From the NCBI GenBank assembly GCA_002723345.1, contig PBNV01000004.1, forward strand, positions 21,423-85,422: a stretch of 64,000 nt of DNA, written 5' to 3'. The number at the start of each line of letters is the position of its first letter. The first letter of the stretch is position 1. The position numbers and the translations under genes were made by a program. Below are positions 1-7,455 of the stretch, in pieces. Source of the DNA: Rhodospirillaceae bacterium. Its GTDB lineage: Bacteria > Pseudomonadota > Alphaproteobacteria > Rhodospirillales > UBA2165. The notes beneath the pieces were generated by a model. It was not told where the DNA came from, made no database searches, and saw only the letters and a program-made list of their open reading frames with translations.

Positions 1-770
1 GCGTCAGCATGCCATTGGCTCTCCGTGCCTTTGGCCGCCGGACCCTCAAATCAGGCACGATGGAGGTGATCGGCGAGTTTAAGTCATCCGGGCGTAGCGT
101 TGCCGATATGATCTCACGGCTTACCGGTACGGGCTCGCTTTCACTAAACGCTCTGGATACCTCCAAAGGCGCCGGGGCGGGATCCGCCCTCTCTGGCGTC
201 ACCAACCTTTTAACGGCGCTCTACCAGTTTGCCGGCTCACAGGGCGGTCCTGTCAATACGGCCAAAGCTGATCTCCGCGGCACCTTCAAAATTGAAAAGG
301 GTATCGCCAGTTACGATGACATGACCCTCACGTCACCTGTAGGCAATGTCTCTGCAAAGGGGGTGGTCGATCTCCCGAACTGGCGGATCAACACCTCCGG
401 CACCATAGATCTATCTCGGAGTTTATTGCTCCAGGTATTGGCGGATCAAAAGGGGCCATCCCTCATACCATTCCAATTGAGCGGACCAATCGAAAAACCG
501 AATGTCAAGCTAGACACAGGTAAAATCGGCGGCAGGCTTCGAATTCCCGGCGGAATTGGGAAAAAACTCGACAAGGTATTAAAAAACAAGGGATTTGGTG
601 GCGTGCTACAGAATATTCTTCCCGGCACACGGAACTTACAGCTACCAGCGCAAAGGAGAGAACCCGGCGCACCCAGACCTCAGAGGCCACAGAGACAAAA
701 AGAGCAACAAGCCCCCGCGTCGAAGCCAGAAGATTTTTTAAAAAATATTCTACGAGGTTTGGGTCGGTAA
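1..770 (+). CDS. AsmA-family protein, C-terminal part (5' end outside window)
   Basis: The reading frame is open from the first bases of the window to the stop at 770, so only the last ~255 residues are seen and the true start lies upstream. The visible part has the features of the AsmA C-terminal domain: alternating polar beta strands, a segment on keeping separate function terms such as NTAKADLRGTFKIEKGIASYD, then SPVGNVSAKGVVDLPNW and an IPFQLSGPIEKPNVKLD stretch typical of the final strands. The tail (about residues 200-253) is basic, proline- and glutamine-rich and low in complexity. AsmA-like proteins are inner-membrane anchored, reach into the periplasm and are linked to outer-membrane lipid transport and biogenesis. 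The gene converges with a minus-strand gene only about 10 bases away. Family call is good; specific role is unknown. Confidence 0.75.
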   Translation, partial: VSMPLALRAFGRRTLKSGTMEVIGEFKSSGRSVADMISRLTGTGSLSLNALDTSKGAGAGSALSGVTNLLTALYQFAGSQGGPVNTAKADLRGTFKIEKGIASYDDMTLTSPVGNVSAKGVVDLPNWRINTSGTIDLSRSLLLQVLADQKGPSLIPFQLSGPIEKPNVKLDTGKIGGRLRIPGGIGKKLDKVLKNKGFGGVLQNILPGTRNLQLPAQRREPGAPRPQRPQRQKEQQAPASKPEDFLKNILRGLGR

Positions 771-779
771 AACTGGCAA

Positions 780-995
780 TCACCCTCCTATCTCTCTTAG
801 GACATAGACCCGTAAAGCACTGGAGAGATTACCTGACCGTCCCTCGTCCACTTCAGCCACAAGTTGATTGATGGACAAGCCGCGTCGGTCCGCGAGTTCT
901 TTGAGCACCTCCCAAAAAGCGTCCTCCAGAGACACACTCGTTCTGTGGCCGGCGACCAAAACAGAGCGCTTTCGAAGGCGACTAGGATCTACCAC
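780..995 (-). CDS. Ribbon-helix-helix domain protein (RHH_4 type)
   Basis: A 71-residue protein with the pattern KRSV-VAGHRTSVSLEDAFW, then LKELADRRGLSINQLVAEVD and a C-terminal SGNLSSALRVYVL. This matches the PF13467-type ribbon-helix-helix proteins common in alphaproteobacteria: a basic beta strand followed by two helices, which usually bind DNA as dimers. No target is known for this group. The start overlaps the end of the TfoX-like gene by 14 bases on the same strand, so the two are probably co-transcribed and translationally coupled. DNA binding is inferred from the fold; function is otherwise unknown. Confidence 0.8.
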   Translation of the reverse strand: MVDPSRLRKRSVLVAGHRTSVSLEDAFWEVLKELADRRGLSINQLVAEVDEGRSGNLSSALRVYVLREIGG

Positions 996-1245
996 GGGAT
1001 GTCCCGCTTCTTATTGCCTTTTTGGCAGCGTTCCGCCTAGCTGCGTTGCGGGCCTTTTCCGCCCGGATCGCCCATCTTTCCGGATCATCCACCTTCAAAT
1101 AAAAGCCGTCCATACGGCTAAGGATACCGGACATCACACTGTCCTTGAAAAGACCCAAACCGCCAAACATTCTGCGTGGCATGACATCTTCCACCTGTGA
1201 GAGCTGATCCAGAATACAATTACTATAGTCCGTGCTTAAAGGCAT
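982..1245 (-). CDS. TfoX N-terminal-domain protein, internally shortened
   Basis: This 87-residue protein begins like a normal TfoX_N protein: a helix with ILDQLSQVEDVMPRRMFGG, then LGLFKDSVMSGIL and the strand GFYLKVDD at about residues 48-54. In family members this is followed by a section carrying the S/YYEVP-like motif, then a helix of the form W-A-x-x-A-x-x-A-A-R-R. Here KVDD runs almost directly into ERWAIRAEKARNAARRNAAKK, so some 30-35 residues appear to be missing in frame. The C-terminus is basic and Ala/Arg-rich. TfoX_N proteins are small and of unclear biochemical role, though related to competence regulators. It sits upstream of the RHH gene with a 14-base overlap. It may be a working shortened variant or a decaying gene. 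Confidence 0.65.
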   Translation of the reverse strand: MPLSTDYSNCILDQLSQVEDVMPRRMFGGLGLFKDSVMSGILSRMDGFYLKVDDPERWAIRAEKARNAARRNAAKKAIRSGTSRGRS

Positions 1246-1255
1246 CAGTTCGCGC

Positions 1256-2257
1256 TTACATCAATCGAACAAGACTAATCGCTGCCACCCACGCGGCATT
1301 GATTAGGCAGGCGATAGCCGCGAGGTAAAGTCCTCGGCTGATATCGACAGCCGTCGCCTTTGCCGTCCCATCTCCAATCCAGGCGTCGCGCGTCGTGTTC
1401 GTATTAAATTTCCTCGGCCCCGCCAACGCCAAGTTAAGTGCACCAGCGGTCGCCCCCAGTGGCCAGCCCAGATTACGAGAATGATGTTTCCCCGCATCCC
1501 GCAGCATAATCTTAGCCGCAAGGCTCGGTTTAGCGGTAGGTACCAGGACCGACCCGAGCACCGTGTAAAGCCCTGCCATGCGAGCCGGAACGTACAGCAG
1601 AATATCGTTCAGGCGTGCTGCGGTGAAGCCAAACGCCCGATGCCGGTCTGTCTGATGGCCCACGACCTCGGCCATCATATCTACGGCCCGAAATACCATC
1701 AGTCCGGGCAGACCAAACACTACGTACCAAAAGACAGGCACCGCCACGCCGCGGGCGATCGCAGCAGCCGACGCCTCGAGGCCAGTCCGGGCAAGATGAT
1801 GAAGGTCCATGCTTTTCACTGGCTGGTGTGAGATCGTCGCGATATGCTTGCGGGCTTGGGGCAAATCCTCGCCTCGGAGCGAGTGGCCGCATTTTTGTAC
1901 TATGGTATATGTGCCTCGCTGATCCAGAAACAGTGCAATCATGAGGGTTTCAATCATCCAGAATAATTCAATATTTTGTGAAAGCCACGCCAATCCCCAG
2001 CCAACGGCACCAGATATCAAAATGATGATCAGGGCAACAATGGCTCCCCTTACGGCCCGGTCCTCTGGTGATCGGCCCTCCCGGTTGAGCTTACGGTCAC
2101 ACCAGGACACAAATCCGGCGATCAACACAAGAGGCGCGCCTGGCCCGCGTGTCAGACTGTAGAACCGGCCGAAAAAGGCTTCCAGAATCAAGGCAAAGAC
2201 AAGCAAAATGACAGGATCAAACCCGCCGTCCGGACGAGATATGCCAAATAAAAACAT
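1256..2257 (-). CDS. cobD: Cobalamin biosynthesis protein CobD/CbiB (adenosylcobinamide-phosphate synthase)
   Basis: A 333-residue integral membrane protein with several hydrophobic segments. It attaches the aminopropanol (or aminopropanol phosphate) side chain to adenosylcobyric acid to give adenosylcobinamide (phosphate), a late step in B12 synthesis. Family marks include DQRGTYTIVQKCGHSLRGEDLPQAR near residues 112-136, the loop DLHHLARTGLEASA, a VFWYVVFGLPGLMVFRAVDMMAEVVGH segment, and a C-terminal half with the R-DAGKHHSRNLGWP motif followed by GALNLALAGP. Length is normal for the family. No other cob genes are next to it, but the window carries B12-dependent metH, which fits a cobalamin-making organism. 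The N-terminus is somewhat unusual in its short lead before the first membrane segment. Confidence 0.9.
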   Translation of the reverse strand: MFLFGISRPDGGFDPVILLVFALILEAFFGRFYSLTRGPGAPLVLIAGFVSWCDRKLNREGRSPEDRAVRGAIVALIIILISGAVGWGLAWLSQNIELFWMIETLMIALFLDQRGTYTIVQKCGHSLRGEDLPQARKHIATISHQPVKSMDLHHLARTGLEASAAAIARGVAVPVFWYVVFGLPGLMVFRAVDMMAEVVGHQTDRHRAFGFTAARLNDILLYVPARMAGLYTVLGSVLVPTAKPSLAAKIMLRDAGKHHSRNLGWPLGATAGALNLALAGPRKFNTNTTRDAWIGDGTAKATAVDISRGLYLAAIACLINAAWVAAISLVRLM

Positions 2258-2397
2258 TTTACGAGCATGCTCAGCTGCGGCGGATCCGTCAATTGTTCAA
2301 ATCTATGCGGTTACGGCTTTTATTTTTCCGTCTTGATGAGCAAACCCCAGGGGCGCTATGAGAAGACGGATAAAAGTAATTTACCAGGTATTTCTTC

Positions 2398-3042
2398 ATG
2401 CCCCAGCGCCGCGTTTACCTTTATCTAGGTGTTGCCGTCCTAATTATCATTATTGGCGTCACTCTCCGTTTCTTTGCGTCGCCCCAGAGCATGGTGAGCC
2501 CGGCGGGCGTGACCGTGATGGACAAGGGTGGTAGGGAGATCAAAGGCAGCAAACCGCCATCGATTGGAGGGCGCTTCACCTTAATCAGCCAGGACGGCAG
2601 ACCCGTAACGGACGCAGATTTTAGGGGAAAAAACACCCTCGTATTTTTTGGCTTCACCAACTGTCCCGACGTGTGTCCGCTGACCCTAAACAATATATCC
2701 CGGGCAATGGTGTTGCTAGGCGCGGACGCAAATAAAATTCAACCGCTGTTCATAAGCGTGGACCCTCTCCGCGACACGCCTAATGTGTTGAGGAAGTATC
2801 TAAAGCATTTTGATCATCGCATCATCGGTCTAACGGGCACCCCGAAACAAGTTGTAGCCGTCCAGCGAGCATACCGCATCTTTGCGCAAAGAAGGAACGC
2901 GGTTGGCTCAGGTTCGGATGATTATCTGATGGATCATACGTCCATATCCTACATGATGGGCCCAAGCGGGGAATTTAAAACCTTCTTTAGCAACGGCTCA
3001 ACTCCAGAAGAGTTCGTCACCAAGATACGGCAATATCTCTAA
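2398..3042 (+). CDS. SCO1/SenC-family copper chaperone
   Basis: A 214-residue protein with an N-terminal membrane anchor (about residues 7-26) and a periplasmic thioredoxin-like domain. The copper site is visible: CPDVCP with Cys89 and Cys93, and the distal His at about residue 180 in the LMDHTS motif. The fold marks FFGFTNCPDVCPLTL and FISVDPLRDTP are typical. SCO proteins deliver copper to the CuA site of cytochrome c oxidase subunit II or act as thiol-disulfide reductases for it. No oxidase genes are adjacent. The gene is preceded by about 140 bases without a gene and followed by the YcgN-like gene about 58 bases on. Confidence 0.92.
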   Translation: MPQRRVYLYLGVAVLIIIIGVTLRFFASPQSMVSPAGVTVMDKGGREIKGSKPPSIGGRFTLISQDGRPVTDADFRGKNTLVFFGFTNCPDVCPLTLNNISRAMVLLGADANKIQPLFISVDPLRDTPNVLRKYLKHFDHRIIGLTGTPKQVVAVQRAYRIFAQRRNAVGSGSDDYLMDHTSISYMMGPSGEFKTFFSNGSTPEEFVTKIRQYL

Positions 3043-3100
3043 TCAGAACGGCTCGAAAATTTCGCTGCCGCCGGGATCGAGCTTATGGTAAGAAAACAAC

Positions 3101-3562
3101 ATGAATGTTATCCCTTTCTGGAAACAAAAATCTCTCTCTGAACTCTCTATGGACGAGTGGGAGTCTCTATGCGACGGGTGCGGGAAATGCTGCCTACATA
3201 AGCTTGAAGATGAAGATACCGATGAGATCTTTCATACCAACGTCGCGTGCGCTTTGCTAGATATTGGAACATGCCGCTGCACAAATTATGTCGAACGCAC
3301 ATTTCGTGTGCCTGATTGCGTAGAGTTGACAGCTAAAAACCTGACAAGCCTTAAATGGCTGCCACCAACCTGTGCCTACCGCGTAATACACGAAGGCAAG
3401 GATCTTGCCTGGTGGCACCCTTTAGTGTCCGGGGATCCGGACACCGTGCATCGAGCCAATGAATCTGTGAAAAACCGGGCTATACCAGAAAACCAGGCGG
3501 GCGGGCTGGAGGATCACATAGTGACCTGGCCCACGGAGATAAGCGGGGGCGATGCACCCTGA
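3101..3562 (+). CDS. YcgN-like cysteine-cluster protein (UPF0260 / YkgJ family)
   Basis: A 153-residue cytosolic protein. The N-terminal part has the family pattern [21 protein letters not shown] with a CxxCxxCC-like arrangement, followed by further cysteines at [15 protein letters not shown], the RVPDCVELT motif and LPPTCAYR. This set of cysteines is expected to bind a metal or an iron-sulfur cluster. The biochemical role of the family is not established. Its stop codon shares one base with the start of the downstream metallopeptidase, so the two are almost certainly translated from one message. Confidence 0.88.
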   Translation: MNVIPFWKQKSLSELSMDEWESLCDGCGKCCLHKLEDEDTDEIFHTNVACALLDIGTCRCTNYVERTFRVPDCVELTAKNLTSLKWLPPTCAYRVIHEGKDLAWWHPLVSGDPDTVHRANESVKNRAIPENQAGGLEDHIVTWPTEISGGDAP

Positions 3563-4260
3563 TGACGGACATTTTCGAAATTTACTACGACGGCGTCCGC
3601 ATGCCGGTCCGGATAAAATGGAGCACACAAGCACGGCGGCTTATTTTACGCATGGATCAGACCTCGGAGGGGGGCGTACTCACAGTCCCATTAGGGGCAA
3701 CAAAAAAAGAGGCGGTTTTGATGGCGCAACAGAGTGCGGCTTGGCTTTACGCAAAAATTCGAGACAGGCCAACCCGACAAATGTTTTATGACGGGCATGT
3801 CCTCTCTCTCTTGGACAATCCTGTCACGATTCGCCACGCGCCAGAGGAACGATCCGGCGTTCAACTTGACGGGAGCGAGTTAATCGTCTCAGGACAGGCC
3901 GAGCATCTGCAGCGCCGAGTGTTTGATTGGCTTAAAGGCCATACAAAAGATGTCATCGCCCCCAGGGCTGAAATCATGGCCGATCAACTGGGCAAAAAAA
4001 TTAGAAAAATCTCTGTGCGTAACACTCAGTCGCGCTGGGGATCATGCTCCCACACTGGGGATTTATCATTTTGTTGGCGCCTCATCCTTACACCGAACTG
4101 GGTTCTGAACTATGTCATCGCCCATGAAGTATCGCATCTAGCACATATGAATCATGGCCCTGCTTTCTGGAAAACCGTCGAGACTTTTGAGGTGGAAACG
4201 GATAGAGCACGAACATGGCTCAACAAAAACAGTGCCCGGCTGCAAAGAATAGGACCCTGA
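3562..4260 (+). CDS. YgjP-like M48/DUF45 metallopeptidase
   Basis: A 232-residue protein of the YgjP/SprT-like zinc metallopeptidase group. The zinc motif is HEVSHLAHMNHGPAFW at about residues 187-202, giving HExxH plus a downstream His in the MNHGPAFW segment. Upstream is the usual signature RNTQSRWGSCSHTGDLSFCWRL, and the N-terminal part carries a basic beta-rich segment. The substrate is not known for this family. It starts within the stop codon of the YcgN-like gene (one-base overlap), an arrangement that suggests co-expression. Confidence 0.88.
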   Translation: MTDIFEIYYDGVRMPVRIKWSTQARRLILRMDQTSEGGVLTVPLGATKKEAVLMAQQSAAWLYAKIRDRPTRQMFYDGHVLSLLDNPVTIRHAPEERSGVQLDGSELIVSGQAEHLQRRVFDWLKGHTKDVIAPRAEIMADQLGKKIRKISVRNTQSRWGSCSHTGDLSFCWRLILTPNWVLNYVIAHEVSHLAHMNHGPAFWKTVETFEVETDRARTWLNKNSARLQRIGP

Positions 4261-4600
4261 GACATTCTCTCACACCGCAAAGATCGTGTGGTCGCGTAAC
4301 GGCGGGCTTCTATACTGGCGTCACAACACAATTAGAAAATACGGGAAAAGGTAATGCACGAGTATACTGACGGAACTACCTGATTGACACCTGTGACGAC
4401 AGCCCTGATAGAGGCCAGATGCAACGGCTGCAAGGATGCTTATCATCGGGCCAGAGAGTAACTTGCCATGTCGATAGCAACTTGGTCCATCGGACCCATG
4501 GAAACTCTCAAAGCATATGTGCAGGAAACGAATAGAAAAAAATGTTGTTGGATGTCGAAACTAGTGACATCACCGGTTACCCACACGGAAAAGTTCTTGC
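4261..4600. other. Gene-free gap between convergent genes
   Basis: About 340 bases between the convergent metallopeptidase and GMC oxidoreductase genes. I find no convincing coding frame and no RNA gene. A perfect 6-bp stem (GGCCCT, 6-base loop, AGGGCC at 4605-4622) overlaps the end of the minus-strand GMC gene, but the sequence after it on that strand is not a clean T-run, so I do not call it a terminator. Confidence 0.5.
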
Positions 4601-6241
4601 TTAAGGCCCTGCTTGTAGGGCCGCTGCCGACAATTGGTCCCGACCAAGAATGATGTCAGACGCCTTATCCGCAATCATCATGACGGGGGCATTCAAGTTA
4701 CCGCCGACGATATCCGGCATAACCGACGCGTCGACAACCCGAAGGTTTTGACAGCCCCTCACCCTCAAGTCCGGATCCACCACGGACGCCTCGTCAATAC
4801 CCATGCGACAGGTCCCCACCGGATGATATACGGTAACGGCGCTTTGTCGAATAAATGCATCAATCTCATCATCACCTTTTACGTCGGGGCCCGGGAGGGT
4901 TTCTTCACCGATGTCTCTGTCAAATGACCCCGCGCCTGCGAGGGTACGCATCAGTTTAAAACTGAACCGCATCGCGCGACGGTCATAGTCTGTGGAGAGA
5001 AGATTATTCAAGATGCGCGGCGGACCATTAGGATTTTCCGGATCAAGCCGAACTATCCCCCGGCTTTCAGGTCGAAGGTGGCAGGCCAGAAACCCCAGGC
5101 CATCCATGCCAGCAGGTTTAATCAGAGGGAACCATTCATGGGCTTGCACAGAGAATAACCGAAAGAACAACTGAATATCCGGTAGCGCAATCTCAGGCGC
5201 GCTTTTGACAAAACCAGTGCCAAAGCCCAATGGCATGGTGGCGGGGCCATCTTTCTTAAAAAGCGCCCGCAGCATATTGAAACTCAAACGATCAAGCCGA
5301 AGTTCCCTATGGAAATCAGACCGGCGTTTACGTTTAAACTCGATCGCCACACTGGGATGATCCTGGAGGTTACCGCCTACACTTTCGCGGTCAGCCACTA
5401 CACGGATTCCCGCTTCCCGAAGATGGGCGACCGGGCCCACGCCCGATCGCATGAGCAATTGTGGTGAATTAAACGCGCCAGACGCGAGGATGACCTCCCT
5501 GGCCGCGGTTGCCGTGAACGACCGCCCGCTCTGTGAATAAGTGATACCCGTGGCCTTAGTGCCATCAAAGTCAATCCGGTTCACGTGGGCTTCGGTCACA
5601 AGTGTGAGATTGGGTCGATTGAGCACAGGATGCAAAAACGCGACCGCCGCACTTTGCCGCCGCCCGTCCCCGATATTAAATTGCATGCGCGCTAAGCCCT
5701 CTTGCTCAGCCCCGTTAAAGTCATCTGTCACGGACAGTCCGGCGGCCTTACCAGCTTCGAAATAAGCTTCCATCAGCGGATCTGTGGACGGGTTTGGCTG
5801 GGTCTTCAGCGGGCCATCCTCACCGTGAAAGTCATCAGCTCCCTTGATAAAGGCCTCTGCCTTGCGAAAATACGGTAGGACCCGCTCGTAGCTCCAGTCC
5901 GTCAACCCCATTTGAGCCCAGCGATCATAGTCTCCACTGTTGCCCCGCACATACGCCATCATATTGATGGCCGATGATCCACCCAAGACTTTGCCCCTCG
6001 GGTGGTAGAGTTTGCGGTTTTCCATGTGGGGCTCGGGCTCTGAGTGATAGGACCAGTTAAAGCGGTCCTGGTTCCAGATTTTAGCCACGCCCATAGGGAT
6101 GTGGATAAGCCAATTGCTATCTCTCTTGCCGGCCTCCAGGATCAGCACTCGGTGGGAGGGATTTTCACTCAGACGGTTGGCAAGGACACATCCCGCAGAC
6201 CCAGCCCCCACAATGACAAAATCAAATTTAAAATCGTACAT
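4601..6241 (-). CDS. GMC-family FAD oxidoreductase (choline/alcohol dehydrogenase-like)
   Basis: A 546-residue flavoprotein. It has the N-terminal FAD-binding motif VIVGAGSAGCVLANRLSE (about residues 9-26), the first GMC signature GKVLGGSSAINMMAYVRGN, the second signature around GAFNSPQLLMRSGVG, and the C-terminal catalytic stretch VYHPVGTCRMG, where the His is the usual active-site base. Such enzymes oxidise alcohols to aldehydes or further, passing electrons to a quinone or oxygen. The substrate cannot be told from sequence; many relatives are labelled choline dehydrogenase without proof. It lies 3 bases downstream of the iron-type alcohol dehydrogenase, so both are likely in one operon for alcohol oxidation. 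Confidence 0.93.
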   Translation of the reverse strand: MYDFKFDFVIVGAGSAGCVLANRLSENPSHRVLILEAGKRDSNWLIHIPMGVAKIWNQDRFNWSYHSEPEPHMENRKLYHPRGKVLGGSSAINMMAYVRGNSGDYDRWAQMGLTDWSYERVLPYFRKAEAFIKGADDFHGEDGPLKTQPNPSTDPLMEAYFEAGKAAGLSVTDDFNGAEQEGLARMQFNIGDGRRQSAAVAFLHPVLNRPNLTLVTEAHVNRIDFDGTKATGITYSQSGRSFTATAAREVILASGAFNSPQLLMRSGVGPVAHLREAGIRVVADRESVGGNLQDHPSVAIEFKRKRRSDFHRELRLDRLSFNMLRALFKKDGPATMPLGFGTGFVKSAPEIALPDIQLFFRLFSVQAHEWFPLIKPAGMDGLGFLACHLRPESRGIVRLDPENPNGPPRILNNLLSTDYDRRAMRFSFKLMRTLAGAGSFDRDIGEETLPGPDVKGDDEIDAFIRQSAVTVYHPVGTCRMGIDEASVVDPDLRVRGCQNLRVVDASVMPDIVGGNLNAPVMMIADKASDIILGRDQLSAAALQAGP

Positions 6242-6244
6242 CGG

Positions 6245-7378
6245 TCAATTCCCCAGAACATCAATGACGATTTGACGGTATTCGTCTCGGGTCGGGCGCA
6301 CCGGTGCAGCCAAATTGAAATGGCTATTGAACGCCTCGTCTATGATCGCGTCCAAATCATTCTTTTCATACCCCATCTCACGCACCCCAGAGGGCAAACC
6401 AAGGCGATCATTAATTTCTTCAGTGCGTTTTGCGATTCGCTCCCCAACACCATCTCCTCCGTTTAGACCCATGGCATGAGCAATGGCGTCCAGTTTGCTG
6501 TTAATCCTTCCGTCGTAGAATCTCATAATCGTGGGCATGGAGACCGTTACTAGCGTGCCATGGTGCAGGGGGCTGTCCCCGAAAGCCATAGAAAGAGAAT
6601 GGATTGGTCCCAATCCCATATAGATCGCCATCCCGCCCTCGAGCGCCGCCATGGCCATATTGTAGCGGGCTTCTTTATCCGATCCGTCCGATGCCGCCCG
6701 ATCAATATAGCTCACCGCACGGTAAATGCCGTCGAGCGCAATCGCTTCTGTGGGACCATTCTCATTAATGGACAAATATCCCTCAACACAGTGGGTAACT
6801 GCATCCATGCCTGTCGCAGCGGTTAGCCTTGGCGGCAGTGTATAGGTCAATGCAGGGTCGCAAATGGCCAAATCAGGTTTCACGAGGGGACTGCGAATGC
6901 CCATGGCCGGGCCATTCTTTTCGGGATGAATACCACCCCCAAAGGTAATTTCTGCACCCGTGCCCGCCGTGGTTGGTATCGTTATATAGGGGGCAACATT
7001 TACACCAATTTTTTCCGGATGCTTGAGATAATTGATGACGTCGCCACCCTGCACAGCCACAACACGTAGTGCTTTCCCAGAGTCCAATACGGACCCGCCA
7101 CCAACAGCCACGACCCCGTCACATGCTTCCGACTTGTATGATAGAAGCGCCCGTTCAACGCCGTCAATGGTCGGGTTCTCGGGGATATCATCAAAAACAG
7201 CCCATGCCTGGCCTGAAGGCAAGACACTTGTGACCTGTTGAAATACGCCATGTTCCACAAGCCCCCGGTCAGTTAGAAAGAGAGGTTTAGTTATGCCTCT
7301 TTTTTCCAATTCGGGACCAAGTTCCTGAATGGCACCGAAGTCAAAATGAATGGGAGGGAAATTGGGTAGATAAGCCAC
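6245..7378 (-). CDS. Iron-containing (group III) alcohol dehydrogenase
   Basis: A 377-residue NAD(P)-dependent dehydrogenase. The dinucleotide site is GVVAVGGGSVLDSGKAL (about residues 89-105), followed by TIPTTAGTGAE. Metal ligands are visible as Asp and His in TGMDAVTHCVEGYLS, then His in GPIHSLSMAFG and His in SPLHHGTL; these are the positions used by FucO-type enzymes. The usual GxxHxxSH motif is changed to GPIHSLSMAFG. It probably interconverts an alcohol and an aldehyde or a hydroxyacid and a ketoacid. It precedes the GMC oxidoreductase by 3 bases and follows the molybdopterin subunit by about 78 bases on the same strand. Confidence 0.92.
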   Translation of the reverse strand: MAYLPNFPPIHFDFGAIQELGPELEKRGITKPLFLTDRGLVEHGVFQQVTSVLPSGQAWAVFDDIPENPTIDGVERALLSYKSEACDGVVAVGGGSVLDSGKALRVVAVQGGDVINYLKHPEKIGVNVAPYITIPTTAGTGAEITFGGGIHPEKNGPAMGIRSPLVKPDLAICDPALTYTLPPRLTAATGMDAVTHCVEGYLSINENGPTEAIALDGIYRAVSYIDRAASDGSDKEARYNMAMAALEGGMAIYMGLGPIHSLSMAFGDSPLHHGTLVTVSMPTIMRFYDGRINSKLDAIAHAMGLNGGDGVGERIAKRTEEINDRLGLPSGVREMGYEKNDLDAIIDEAFNSHFNLAAPVRPTRDEYRQIVIDVLGN

Positions 7379-7455
7379 AGTTAATCCTTTTCAGCCCGGC
7401 TATTGGGGGTAATGCGAGTAATCAATAACAATTGCCGTTTGGCCAGTCTTTTAGA

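Noticed and set aside
4354..4461. A short frame with a good AAAAGG site, 9 codons, then TGA, then 25 codons containing a CNGC motif, looking like a tiny second selenoprotein.
   Set aside because: No family resemblance, the UGA is not at a known redox position, and the whole peptide is only 35 residues; chance is more likely.
4605..4622. 6-bp perfect stem overlapping the end of the GMC oxidoreductase gene.
   Set aside because: No T-run follows on the minus strand, so it does not qualify as an intrinsic terminator.
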